64,000 bases of DNA from Bidens hawaiensis (Eukaryota; Streptophyta; Magnoliopsida; Asterales; Asteraceae), in NCBI GenBank assembly GCA_021521415.1, contig JAIQDT010009144.1, forward strand, positions 1 to 64,000, read 5' to 3'. A model generated the notes under the pieces. The model had not been told where the DNA came from. It worked only from the letters and a program-made list of their open reading frames with translations, and did no database searches. Shown here one piece after another: positions 33,740-46,035 of this stretch (position 1 is its first letter; every line of letters starts with the position of its first letter). A program made the position numbers and the translations under genes.

Positions 33740-34280
33740 ATCAGGATCATGAGAGAACCTTTTTGAAATTGAGAACTATGAGAACCATTTTAGACCACAA
33801 AAAACTTAAAAATAAAAAAATCATAAAATAAAAAAAAACACAAAAATCAAAAAAGTAAAAAAAAAAACAAAATTCTTATTTTATCATCCCGGTTTCATAA
33901 AAAAAACCTTTGTTTAGCTAAATTATATACACATATGCATAATATATACATATATGTACATTTACATGTTTTTTTTGTACACATGTGTATAATTTAAGAT
34001 AAATGATACTGTACATATGTGTATATGACGTAACTAAAGATTATATAAAAATTATACATATGTGTATAATACGACGTTTTTTTTAATTTTTTAATTTTTT
34101 TTATATTTTTTTAATAAAACCGAATGAAATATAAGAATTTTGGTTTTATTACTTTTTTAAAATTTTTATTATTTTTTGTTTTATGATTTTTTTAAGTATT
34201 TTTTCTTAAGATGTTTTTAGTGGTCCAAAATGGTTCTCAAAGTTCTCAATTTGCAAAGGGTTCTCTTAGGATCCTTACCC
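33738..34280. mobile_element. MITE with GAGAAC-type terminal inverted repeats
   Basis: The left end, GGATCATGAGAGAACC followed by GAGAACTATGAGAACC, is matched by the reverse complement of 34200-34280 over roughly 75 bp. It sits between two TA microsatellites, so the TSD cannot be read. The triple GAGAAC pattern links it to the ends at 936, 20586 and 46440. Confidence 0.75.

Positions 34281-34357
<77 letters not shown>
34281..34357. repeat. AT microsatellite
   Basis: Alternating A and T with one TT step near 34301, forming the right border of the MITE. Confidence 0.95.
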
Positions 34358-34358
<1 letters not shown>

Positions 34359-35580
34359 CTACGACTCTTTACTACACTTAAATTTTGCATTTTGTCCTCA
34401 ATGCAAGGATAATGACGAAATACAATTAATATAAAGTCAGAAAACATATAACCAAAAAACCTAAAAAAATAAAAATAATATAAAATAAAAGAAAATAAAT
34501 TAGATAATGGAAAAAACTTAGCTGGTAATATGCACATGAATTTGATGTTAAAGTCTTACAAAGTTGCCCTCCAACTCCGAACGTGCTTAGCAAACAGTAC
34601 CTCATTCTCTTATGCACAAACGAAAGCGGAAAAAATAGGCCAAATAATATCTAAAACATATATCTTATCAAACTGATAGATATTATGCATTCAAAGTATT
34701 TCAGCAAAACAAGCAATATATAAAAACATGAATAATCAGCAGCAAATAAATAAACATAAGGTATATGGCTCTGCTGCTGCTCCATCCCCACACTTATCTT
34801 TTTCACTCTACTCTCCCTATTGATCCATCTTCTAGCTCGCTCAATTTTTCTTCAACCCTTCAAAACTTAAAAACACAAAAAAAAAAGGAAACTACAAAAA
34901 AGAAACTATTTCGTTAGTGACCCAAGAAGACTCAAAATAAAAATAACAAAAATGGTAGAAGAATACAAACTCTACGAAACCTCCGTACACTTGAACTTAA
35001 TCAGGAGGTTTCTCTTTGACCCGAAGCCTATCTAATCCGTCCAGTTCCACCCGGGTACTTGTTAGACATTAAAATGTTTTTATCGATGGAATTGTAAAGT
35101 ATTTTAAAAATCCTGAACAGGTCAGACCACCAATATTTAAACTTACTTAACATGAACCAGATGCATGGCATGTATCGGCAAGACTGGTCGTGCTTGAACT
35201 TCAATGGCTTCTTCTTACTTGTAGACCATCTTCTAACCTGCAAATAATTTCTATTCGCAGATGCTCTTCTCTTCGCCTTCTCCCGCGGTTTTGATTTATG
35301 AACGACATTTATTATATGTGCCACAGGCCAGTGACGGGTGGTCTGTTGGACAACCCTTAAGTGCTAAAAGACCATTAATAGTCATACTTATAATCAGTTT
35401 ATTTTGTGAAATTGGATGACTACGTTTAAATGTTAGTTCATGTATAAAAGGTGTAAAAGAAGTGGATGGGATGCGTTGGAAAGAAGCTAGCCGAAACGGG
35501 GAGGTCGGATAACAAAAGATGGAAAAAGAACAAGAAAACAAGGAGGCAAATAAGAAAGCCATTGTAGCATACGGTATCCA

Positions 35581-35633
35581 CCACCGTAAGCTACGGTGGA
35601 ATCTGGGAATAAACTCTGCCGTAAGGCAGAGTT
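35581..35633. other. Two adjacent perfect hairpins
   Basis: CCACCGTA-AGC-TACGGTGG (35581-35599) has an 8-bp stem. AACTCTGCC-GTAA-GGCAGAGTT (35612-35633) has a 9-bp stem. They lie about 130 bp after a TATAAAAG (35444) in presumed LTR or leader DNA. Confidence 0.7.
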
Positions 35634-35691
35634 TGCCCACCATAGGCTAAGTCAAGGACACCTCAAGCTACGGTTGGCTGGACGCTGTAGT

Positions 35692-36492
35692 TGTAACAGC
35701 CTAATTAAAATATATTTTTGGACGGCTTTTAAGTATCTTTATCATATATTTGAACTAGAGAAGACGTAGGGGTGATTTCAGGTGCTATAACTTAATTGTG
35801 AGTTGTGTAATCATTAGATATTCGTTTTTGATCGTATGTACTCTATAATTGAAGGGACGACGAGCCAAATTATGCTCGGCTAAGTTTCTTTATGTTTTCC
35901 CTCGGATTGTAAGGTTTCATTTTGAATATTGTATAAATGTTTATGTGATTTTTGTGATAATGGTTTAATCTTATTGATTTCATTGTTATGGTGTTCATGT
36001 ATTGATTGATAAATTGTTAGTTTGTTAATTTCGTGTTCTAAACCGTCAGTTCTTGGTGCTATAGGCAATTGAGATTAATTGGGTTAGGTTTGGGGTTGGA
36101 TAAATTGACTGATCATTGGATGATTACCTTGGGTTTTATAATCCAAGTACTTAGTCCCTAGTTATCACACTCAATTACATGATCACGAACTATGTTTCTA
36201 TAGTCCATCTCAGATTAAACGTTTATATTAATATTCGTAGAAACCTGAAACCGAGGGAGAATATTTTCTCTCGTCTTTGATTTAAAACTTGTTAATTGCT
36301 TTTAGTTCTTTTGTTAATCAAACCAAACAATCAAATTTTTGAGTATATTTTCTTCAATTAGTTTTAATATAGTTGTTTTATAAAACTACTTGGTAACACA
36401 TTTTCCACAAACTCCATGTGTTCGATACCCACTTACTGTTATCTATTTAGTGTAATTGGTTTATATTTGAGTGAGTCTACGACCTTACGTCA
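35692..36492 (+). mobile_element. Athila-type LTR, 3' part
   Basis: The block ends in ACGTCA at 36492, followed after five bases by a canonical Athila/Tat primer site, so it must be the end of a 5' LTR. The left boundary is unclear; TGTAACAGCC near 35693 is one candidate and the TATA at 35444 suggests it may start further left. Confidence 0.45.
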
Positions 36493-36497
36493 AATTT

Positions 36498-36515
36498 TAG
36501 CGCCGCTGCCGGGGA
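36498..36515 (+). other. Primer-binding site, Athila type
   Basis: TAGCGCCGCTGCCGGGGA differs at one or two bases from the tRNA-Asp-type site used by Athila and many Tat elements. Confidence 0.75.
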
Positions 36516-36606
36516 GTAGTGTGCAACGTGTGTTAACTTTTATAGTTTTTGTTTGTTATTTTCGGGTTTGCGCTGGTTGTGTTATTGTGCATGTAACTAC
36601 AGGTGT

Positions 36607-37450
36607 ATGCATACTAGAGGCTCTCGCAGGTCATCACCAGTAGTATTGATCTCGAAATTGAACGAACACCTAAAACAAACCGAGGCCTACTTCGGGAGAA
36701 CAAACTCCTTGGTTCTCCTACTACATCGAACACACACAATGGATTCATTGACTCCCACTACGAGTCAAACATTGGCAACCACACCTCCACAAATTCCTAC
36801 TACCATACTTACTTCATCAAGTGAAGTGAAACCAACCAATACATATGTGCTCACAAGTACTCAATATACATATTAAACTTCATCAACATTGCCACCTATT
36901 ACCCATTTCTTTCCTACCTTCGGTCAATCATCATCCTAACAAAATCAACCACCTCCATACCAACAAGAACCACCTATAGTGCATACCACTTCGATCTTTC
37001 AACAACAACCACAATCAAGATTTCAACATCAACCACCGACTTTTATGCAATCTTTGAGGACATAAGGTGATGGTTATAGGAATGGGTTTGAAAGGGAGTT
37101 TGAGGGCTATGAAGAGGAAGGTTATTACACGGGAGGTGATGGCTATCAAATGGGAAATCAAGGGATGTTTACATATGCTCAAAGGGAACAACCAGAATCC
37201 GTTGTTCAACAACAAATTCAACAACCACAGGTTATACAACAAAAAGTTCCACAACAAGCTCCTTCACAAGAGTAACAATTTTAGCATTAATTGCACCCAC
37301 CACCACTTCAATAATTTTCACCTCCAAGGCCCATGCAAAGGCAAATGGGCCAACCAAGAGTACCATTGGGGGTACCAAGAAGACATAATAGAGAAATGGT
37401 ATAAGGAATTGAAACACCTGAAGAGCGTCAATCGATTGATCCGTTCATGT
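36607..37450 (+). pseudogene. Athila-type gag N-terminus, degenerate
   Basis: It starts ATG-CAT-ACT-AGA about 90 bp after the primer site. After a frameshift near 36645 the reading is D-L-E-I-E-R-T-P-K-T-N-R, typical of the start of Athila gag. 37060-37430 is Gln/Pro-rich and ends with R-Q-S-I-D-P-F-M-L-I-N, with stops and frame changes throughout. The gag core and pol do not follow; the sequence changes character at about 37480. Confidence 0.55.
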
Positions 37451-37698
37451 TGATCAATCACAGGATCTAGCTATATGATATACGTATATGTATAATAGGC
37501 TTGATAATGTTAACGAAGTGTTGAGTGTATAATTGGATAGAGTAATGGCAAGGGAGAAATACTTTAAAACACTTAAATTAATCTGTAGGCTGAACAACCT
37601 ATATATAGAAGACGAATGCCATTCGTTTCGCATTCTATAATGAATGGCCTTCATTCGTCTTCATTACATAAGTAACAAAATGGTATAGCGAATGACTC

Positions 37699-38199
37699 TG
37701 TAAGTCCCGAATCTGGATCACTACAATATGATATCAACTCAAACACGATATTCGTGCGGAATCCAAATATCGTGGTGATTCAAGAACAATAATACGAAAA
37801 ACAATAACAAGATTAGATGATACGGTTTCAATGCATACGATTTTATTATCAATAAATCGTCAGATACATAAACCTATCCTTGTAAGCACTCTGATAGTTT
37901 GATGGTGGCTACTGCTGATTTAATATTGGTTAACCCTAACTAATAACTAAACATGAACTATATATAGGGTTTCCATATACAAAGCCCAAAGGCCAAGCCC
38001 AAGTAAGCCTAAACTAGCTTAACCAAAATCCATAAGGATTTCGGTGTTACTAGACAAACTGAAATCTATAACGATTTCAGTATTTCACCATCACAACCAT
38101 AATGAAATTCTTCAACTCGTCTTCGTTTATGTCACTTTAGTCTTGATCATGTCATGGCCTTTTGATATGCGTCAGTCTAACCAAATTATGGCCCCCGCA
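37699..38199 (-). repeat. 3' LTR of the copia element
   Basis: It starts TGTAAGTCCCG and ends GGCCCCCGCA on the plus strand, and matches 43118-43617 with few differences over 500 bp. It contains a plant-style TATATATAGGG at about 37958. Confidence 0.9.
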
Positions 38200-38200
38200 A

Positions 38201-38213
38201 TCTCCCCCTTAGA
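38201..38213 (-). other. Polypurine tract of the copia element
   Basis: On the minus strand CTAAGGGGGAGA directly precedes the 3' LTR, the usual form in plant copia elements. A second AGGGGGAGATT lies on the minus strand at 40427-40437, next to the protease remnant. Confidence 0.75.
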
Positions 38214-40433
38214 CAGAATCTTTACATGAACATGATCAGCAACTTCAACATCTGCATCCAATACTCTACCATCTCCTCTTGAACATGATAAGCAACTTCA
38301 GCATCTGCATCCAATACTCTACCATCTCCCCCTTCTTGATAGCATCATCCAATTTGAGTCTCAGATACTTCATATGCTTCCGTTGCAAGAAATCAGTCTT
38401 GAAAGAACAATCAACTTTGATAGAAAGATCAACCAAAATATTTAAAAACAATCAAATAAAACAAAATAAGATAGACATATTTTTTTTATTATTATGATTT
38501 TTTTGAAAATACTTGAAATTAGATCATACCAGCTAAACCAACTATAACACAATAACCGATATCATATTTCATTAGCTGAATACAAATTTTTAAAATGATT
38601 TCTTAACACATTTATTTCGACAAGAGTAATAAGAAGTAAAAATAAAATAAATGAAATAAAATAAAACCAAAAAACGAAAAAAAAAATTAATCACACCGGT
38701 CTTCTTTTAATTTAGCAAAAATTTGGGATCAAATTTCAGTTTGATAAAAACGCCGCCTTTTATGAAAAGATCCGAACATGAAATCATATTGTTTAAGGTG
38801 CTGTCACAAAAATTCATGTTCAGTGTTATTATGACATAAAGAAACAGTTTGATAGCAGGTATAACGAACTTAGCATGATTTTCATTGCATCAGTGATATG
38901 AATTAGGTTCAATTCGGCATAAAGCTCATATGGGCATCACTCATGGACCTGTGATGCCTCCTATCTCTTCTCAAAGCGTATTTGGCTTTCCCCATATCAC
39001 TCCAATTTGACTCCAACCCCTTAGTGCTTGATCAAAAGATTTTATATAATTAAACATAATTTTAAGCTTTAAGGTTGAACGTTGGAGTTACAAGCCATCC
39101 GGACTTACAGGCCTTTCATTCTAGACATGACAGGACTTACTTTTATGCCCCCATCTCTGTAGTTCTAGTTTGACCCTCTAAGCTTTTGAAATACGAATTT
39201 TTTAATAACACAATAATCAAATTTTTTGTTTATATTTTTTATTATTTTTTTATTTTTTTCCTTTTCTTTTTTTATAACTTAAGCAATAACTTAGAAACAT
39301 AATATTTTTGGTGATCAAGACACTAATGGGCTCGTTTATGACTGAGTAATTACTTTTCTGCCTAGCATTCGGAGAGATGTACATTGAGACATGCACATTT
39401 CTTCTAAATGACTCTCCACAGTAAATTTAGCATATTTAGTTTATAGCACTTCAACTTTTACGCATCATGGAAAGCTACCGTACAAATCAATGACTGTTCT
39501 AGAGCCTTTTAAGCTTAATAACTTCACCGTTAGGCACACATAACCAATTTATCTATCATTTTTCAAAGGTTGGATCAATCTTCATTTAAAAATATTTGAA
39601 GCTTCAGAAAGCTGTTAACTGAATAATCATATCACTTTCCAGAGGGTTACATAAGACACACATGTTAAGAGCTCCCCGGTCACTCTTTAGTTTTTAGGTA
39701 AATGGCTATCCCTTATGACCACTAGTGGTTAACAAAACCAAACACATATGAGAATACATGTCCCTCCAACTTGGAATTACCGACATAATTTTAAGTGATA
39801 TAATTCAAAACACGAAAAACACATCACAATCGCCCCAGATGCTTTCAGTCTTTAGATAAATGGCTATCCTGTGAATCAACGAGTAGATCACCGGACCAAA
39901 CATATACAAGTATATGTTCTTCAAACTTGAGCAGCCGACATAATTTTAAGCGAAAGTGAATCTTGAAAAACACAATCAATTAAATATATATTTTTTAATA
40001 ATAAACGCACTCACACTATTTTTTGAATTTTTTTAATTTTCTCCATAAAAACACACATACTCTTTTTGATTTTTTTTTAATTTTCTCCCCCTAAATTTGT
40101 GCAAAAATTTTGACCGAAGGGAAAACTTTTATGTACAAATTTAACTTCAAAAAGAATCAATCGTCGAAACGTAGTATTTAATAATAATATATAATGAAGT
40201 GTGATAGTCAGCCAACTGATGTACTATCATTTCTCATGTACGTTTAAGTCATTTTCTCATTTTTAAGAAACAAAATACACTATACTTGAAAAACTATACG
40301 TGAACATAGTTTTGTATTTTTTTTTAAATTTTAAAATTTTAAAATCTTTTTGATTGATCAATCTTTCATACCAAAGTGATACGATTACCTTTTATCTTCA
40401 AGACATCATTTTCCCATTTGTGAGAATCTCCCC
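38214..40433. other. Internal region of copia element without pol
   Basis: About 2.2 kb of AT-rich sequence with poly-A and poly-T runs. No copia pol motif was found on either strand. Confidence 0.6.
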
Positions 40434-42281
40434 CTAAGAATAAGCTTGTTTTGAGATTCTGCATCCTTGCGAGTTGAATGTCTGGAACAAGCCTTTTAAT
40501 ATGCAATGTATTTCCTGATTTGTTCCTACACACTTAGAGAGCAGATTAAAGCGCTCTATCACCCTAAAATCCCGTCCAGGCAACAAATAATCCATTTTAT
40601 GGTTTAAAGATTTAAAAACAATGGATATTTGCCCTGTCATGTGCCTGGAACAACCCATTAAATAAACTATGAATTTGTGGTTGTTCCTACACGCATAGCG
40701 GGATCAGTTGGACATAGGAACCCAAGTCATAAATGTCTTGGGGTTCCCTTGAGCATCAACATATGTGACCTCTTGCCAACTCATATCTTTCCCATCTTGA
40801 ACAGTATTATTGGTTAATACAGATTCTGTTTGCTGAGCTTTAAGTTTCCAAGTATGTCTTGGTTTAGTGAAATTTGAAAGAACAGACTTTGGAGTGGAGC
40901 AATTAGAATTCGAATTCTTAGAACTCTCAACACTCTTTGACTTCTGAAAATTTATTTTTCTTTTAACAGTTTCTAAATCATTTGAGTGCAAACCTGTCAT
41001 ATTAACTTTGAATCGTTGAGTATCTATGACTCGTTGTGCAGATACTCGTGGTTTTGTAAAATAAGCATTTTGTTTAACCACTGGATTCGGTTGAAACCTA
41101 TTACCTTTCACCTGAGAAGCTTGTCTATTAATAGCACGGTAGTGACACCCCTTTGCCAAATGTCCGCCGTTCCCGCAGACGAAACACGCCTCCATCCTTT
41201 TTCTAATGTCAACGTAAGCACTAGCCTCATTTTGGAATTCCTTTTTATGAAAGGTTTTTCCATTCTTCTTGCCCATTGGTGCAGCCTTCTGATTTTGCTT
41301 GTAATAGGGAACATATAGACGATGAACACAATTTCTGGCTATATGTCATGACGTGCCACACTGGTAACATGTTTGTCTCTTAATATAAATAGCACCCAAT
41401 GATTTATCAACATATGGAGATCCGGAGGATCTATGAGGACGAGACTGTCCTTGTTGTGCTGATTTCTTATGTGCCTTCCCATTGTTGCCACAACTCTGTG
41501 TGTTATTATTAGTACAATTTTGTGTTGTGGTGTCATCTGAGTTTGATGACACGTTAGAATAAGATTCATTTTCACTAGCCTGAACCCATTTACTATAAGA
41601 AGCAACATCATTTACTATATCTGCACATGAAGTAGAAGCATCAAAATTGTTCACACATTTAAAAACAGGGTTAATTTTCTCTAGGGATCCTGATCCAAAA
41701 ATTTCAGATTGAACTTGTTTACCATACTTCATGTCTTTTACCTTTTCTTCATGCTCTTTGGTAAAAGGAAGACTAGTATAGTTGTCATTGTATGGTGGGG
41801 GTACTTGACTATATCATATACCCTCACCTTCGTTTTCTTTCCACCATAATTGATTTTCAATCATTGAATTGACTACTTTACTGGAACCATCGAATTTTTT
41901 AAAGTCTAGTTCAGCCCTTTCAAACTTACTAGTTAGATTTAAAATTTCCAACTTTGAGGCTTCCAGTTTAGCAGTTAGTTCAACGATTTCTTGTTTAGCA
42001 TCTAGGTAATGACAACATTTTATACTAAATTCCGACTTAAGCTTTGAGAAATCCTTTTGAGTTGCTTCTATCTTATCTAGAAAGCCTTTTTCATTTTTTT
42101 TAAGTTTGCAATTTTCAGATTTTATTTTTTCCACGTCTCTAATTAAGTTATCATTATGGAGCTTATATAACTCTATCTTGTCCACACAATCTAGAGAACA
42201 TGGTTGAAAACTTACCTCAGATGACGAACTCTGAAATACCACTTGTGAGGGAGCAGACTGATTAAGAGTAATTCCAAACAT
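40434..42281 (-). pseudogene. Copia gag with protease remnant
   Basis: From ATG 42281 a single frame runs to 40434 broken only by nonsense codons at 41814-41816, 41346-41348 and 40704-40706. 42240-41900 is a coiled coil. Two CCHC knuckles follow: C-Y-Q-C-G-T-S-stop-H-I-A-R-N-C (about 41365-41325), whose fourth position is the TGA, and C-F-V-C-G-N-G-G-H-L-A-K-G-C (about 41187-41146). After the stop at 40704 the protease motif G-C-S-R-H-M-T-G appears, but the D-S of the usual D-S-G active site is replaced by Met. Polymerase is absent. Confidence 0.75.
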
Positions 42282-42581
42282 TGAGATGGGTTGTGGAGAA
42301 TCTATTGAGTAATTAAAGGAATTAAAATGATTTTTCCCGCCAATTTTTTTTTCGAAAAAATATGATCGCCAAATTTCTTAAGAAAGATGTCCAACTCAAA
42401 AGAAGTGACTAGGAAAATTTTCGTTCATGACAATTTTTTTTTATTTTCCCGCTAAAAATTCACCGAAAATCACCCAAAAAAAAATGTTTTCGCCAAAATT
42501 TTCAAAAATGAATTTTTTACTTATAAGGAGTATTCTGGAAGAATTTCGTTCAAGATAAATTTTCCCGCCAATTTTTTTTTT

Positions 42582-42853
42582 TACCGAGAACTATTTTTTT
42601 GACCGAAAACCCGAAGTCTTGACCAAGAACTTAAAAAAATTGACCGAGAAATGGCTTTGACCGAGAACACGCGTTAACCGAGAATTATCAAGATTAGCCG
42701 AGAACAACCAATTTTAACCAAGAACGCTTGATTTTGGACCGAAATCCGTTATTTTTGACCGAGAATGCTTAAAAATGACCGAGAACCAGCAGAATTGGCC
42801 GAAAACGATGAAAATATGTCCAATAGCCTAGAGTCTTTGGCCGAGAACCCTTG
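42582..42853. repeat. Degenerate TTGACCGAGAAC array in copia leader
   Basis: About twelve units of 17-24 bp share a TTgACCGAGAAc core and have unrelated tails. They lie between primer site and gag of the copia element. Confidence 0.7.
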
Positions 42854-43103
42854 AATAATCCCGAAATCAATCTAGAATCCTCGATAACAAGTTTGAACGA
42901 TTAAATTTGGCAACCAAATAAATCCCGTGAATTGTGGGATTTAAACTGTATCCAAATCAATTCAATCTTTGACAAAAAATAAACCTCTTTTCCTCCGATG
43001 AACAATTCGCTGGAAAAACGAACACTAAAATCTCCAAGAAAACAAATGAATCCGCAGATCTTGAATCGTTGATATCACAACCGAGCCTAGAATAGGTCAA
43101 TAG

Positions 43104-43117
43104 TCTCTTATACCACT
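43104..43117 (-). other. Primer-binding site of the copia element
   Basis: AGTGGTATAAGAGA on the minus strand abuts the 5' LTR and is one mismatch from the tRNA-Met site TGGTATCAGAG. Confidence 0.7.
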
Positions 43118-43617
43118 TGTAAGTCCCGAATCTGGATCACTACAATATGATATCAACTCGAACACGATATCTGTGCGGAATCCAAATACCGTGGTGATTC
43201 AAGAACAATAATACGAAAAACAATAACAAGATTAGATGATACGATTTCAATGCATACGATTTTATCATCAATAAATCGTCAGATACATACACCTATCCTT
43301 CTAACCACTCTGTTAGATTGATGGTGGCTACTGCTGATTTAATACTGGTTAACCCTAACTAATGACTAAACATTAACTATATATAGGGTTTCCATATGCA
43401 AAGCCCAAAGGCCAAGCCCAAGTATGCCTAAACTAGCCTAACCAAAATCCATAAGGATTTCGGTGTTACTAGACAAACCGAAATCCATAGGGATTTCGGT
43501 ATTTCACCATCACAACCATAATGCAATTCTTCAACTCGTCTTCGTTTATGTCACTTTAGTCTTGATCATGTCATGGCCTTTTGATATGCGTCAGTCTAAC
43601 CAAATTATGGCTCAACA
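43118..43617 (-). repeat. 5' LTR of the copia element
   Basis: It matches 37699-38199. The outer end differs (GGCTCAACA against GGCCCCCGCA), as if the terminal bases were repaired or mutated. Confidence 0.9.
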
Positions 43618-45544
43618 CGGAGTCATAATTTAGAATTATAATTATTAACTTGAAAAATAATTATAAAAGATTCAAGATTAAAATTAAATTAAATATGAGA
43701 GAGAATAATTAATGAGAATTGATTGTATCTTATTTAAATATATTATTGATTTATTTTATTAAGATGGAAATTAGACAACTCATTGATATACATGGAAGGT
43801 TTAATCAACAACTAATAGGAAGAGGGGAAATTGACTTAAAGCCTATTGCTTTAATAAAATAGTTAGATTTTTTAAACGATATTAACCCATGCACACTTCC
43901 TATATATAATCCATCATGTTTGTGATTACTATTCATCCGCCATACAAGCTAACCATATGTTTCTAAGGTAATTTGCTTAGCTTGTTAGAAAGCCCAACAA
44001 ATATACAATTTTGTTTGCAAGACAAGTAGATGTTTTCCTTTTTGGTCCAACTTCACATGATACAACTTGCTCTAATTGTATTTCTATTTTAATTGTTGAA
44101 TATTCAATCGTTACTCCTTAGGCAAATATGTATTTTGAACTTATTTTTTTGCATTTAACTGTGATTGCAGAAGGAAAAACGACAAAAATTTCAAAATCCT
44201 TTCAATCTTGAGGTTTTGATGGAAATTGGCATAGTTTTTGAAGGATCAGTTATACCGGTGTTTAAGAAATTCAGCAGCCAGTATGAAAGAGGATTGAATG
44301 TCATCACCTGGCATGTGGTCTTTTTACAGCAGAGGTTTAGATGTTTGCTCTGCGAGGCTAACAGCTCAATAGTACGTACACAAATAGGGTAACACTATAT
44401 CTAATATTATATATTATTTTATGGCATTTCCTTATTTTATTAGTTATCATGATGATCGTCTTTTATTTCATCACTTACAATTTAGAATGAAACGTTTAGT
44501 CAATTTTGGTGTTCTTTTAGTTACCCTTCATATAAAAAAAGGGATCAATATGAAATCTGAAGCTCATTGATTAGACTTGATCTTAAATTTATTTTAACGT
44601 GTTGATTTGAGTTATCTTTTATCTCAAAATGTTTAGATATAAACTATTAGCTAAAAGATATTATCTACTTGAGTACTTGAAGCAATGACGGTAATTTGAC
44701 CCATTAACTTAAACGGGTCAATTTGGGTTTTGTTTTAATTCAAATGGGTTATATATAAACTGAAATTTATTACTACACGGATACTTGTAGCAATGTTGGT
44801 AATTTCGACATGTTTTAAACGTTTTAGATAAAATGTTCAACTAAAATGGGAACATGTAATATGTCACATGACTTTAGTCGGGTTGAAAATGTCACTGAGT
44901 TCAGTTTTACTGTAGTCTTAACATTTTCAATTGTAATTATATTGATTTTGTTATTTTAATAATCATATTAAAATGTATGTGGTTAAAGTCAACCATAGAG
45001 CCTGTGGTAAGGCCGATAAGAGTAAGGGTCAAAACTGGTACAGTTTGCACTGATAACTGGTAGGTCAGATTGTGAGATTGCGAGATTGGTTTATTTTGAA
45101 TCCTCATGTTTTATGCTTTGTGTTTTGTAGTTTGTTACGATTATCTTTAAAGTTGACGTGTAACTAATTTGAGTTGGTGTATTCATAGGTTTGGGCATTT
45201 TAGTAGTTCCAATTTGCTTTGGATAACGCAAACATCATTAATGTATGTTTTCTTCAATTATGTTTATTTAGAATTTTTCTTTTTATTAATTAATTTCATT
45301 ATCGCTAATTGTTTATTTTTTTTCTTTCTAATGTATTGAATTTACATAATGTTTATTTTTGTTGTATTTCAGTTTAAAATATTGTTTTTTTAAATTTTCA
45401 TGTGGTGAAGCAAAATGAATTTCTTTTCTTAGAATAATATATGAAGAAGTTGATGGTGGTTTAATATAAAAGAACATGTTTAGGTCTTTTGTTGATGTTT
45501 TTTGTTGGTTTGGTGTACACTAACTTATTGTAACTTATTTTAAT
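43618..45544. other. AT-rich intergenic sequence
   Basis: No gene is supportable. 44165-44392 has a 75-codon open frame after an acceptor-like TTGCAG, but with no motif I recognise. Confidence 0.5.
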
Positions 45545-45552
45545 ATCTAGAC

Positions 45553-46035
45553 CAATGTTGTAAAAGTATGTTTACAAGGCCGAGTACTCTCTGAGTACTC
45601 GCTACAAGGTATGGTGCTGAGAGGAGTTTCTTTAACTCCGCCTAGTTACTAAAAATTGGTCAAAGGTGGTCAATATTAGCATGAATCACATCTAGTCGGT
45701 TAACTTGGGTCTATTTTGACTTAAAAAATACAAAATAATTCGTATTTCTAAATTATTAAAGAACGAATATCATTATTTTTAATTAATGATTAACATTTTT
45801 TAGAATTTAGTGTTTAAAAATGTATTTATCTTATTTATATTGATATTCATTTATTTTGTTATAAATATTTATTTTGTTATAAATATTAGTAAACTTATGA
45901 TATTTGAAATATATATATTACCGAAAATCTAATTTTCTTTATATTTATCATGTCTGAGTACTCTCCGAGTACTCCCCGATTACTCCGAGTACTCCCTCTA
46001 AGGGGGTCGGCCGCCTAGCGACTTTTGCAACATTG
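45553..46035. mobile_element. hAT-type MITE, 483 bp
   Basis: The 8-bp duplication ATCTAGAC flanks it (45545-45552 and 46036-46043). Terminal inverted repeats are CAATGTTGTAAAAG and the reverse of CTTTTGCAACATTG. The palindrome GAGTACTC recurs near both ends (about 45583, 45593, 45955, 45966, 45985). It has no coding capacity. Confidence 0.88.

Larger units (their letters stand above)
32665..34930 (-). mobile_element. Inverted diverged copy of the Athila-type 3' internal region
   Basis: The reverse complement matches 26700-28270. Examples are CCACGTTGTTAGCCATATGGGG (33055 region against 27890), the 'GGATGCCTCG..TCCGGAGA' stretch, and 'AGTGTGGGGATGGAGCAGCAGC' (34770 region against 26810). It is interrupted by a TA microsatellite and a MITE. 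Its end abuts the LTR end at 32664 directly, with about 200 bp of its own 3' end missing. Confidence 0.78.
37699..43617 (-). mobile_element. Ty1/copia element with gag but almost no pol
   Basis: Two near-identical LTRs of 500 bp (37699-38199 and 43118-43617) enclose a minus-strand gag, a protease remnant, a polypurine tract and a tRNA-Met-type primer site. 38214-40433 holds no RT, RNase H or integrase. No TSD is seen: the left flank ATGACTC and the right flank GAGTCAT are inverted, not direct. Lineage is uncertain; the long coiled-coil gag resembles SIRE-type elements. Confidence 0.85.

Noticed and set aside
33410..33766. 118-codon frame ending in a Tyr-Ile repeat
   Set aside because: The repeat is translated TA microsatellite and the rest is antisense to Athila-type DNA.
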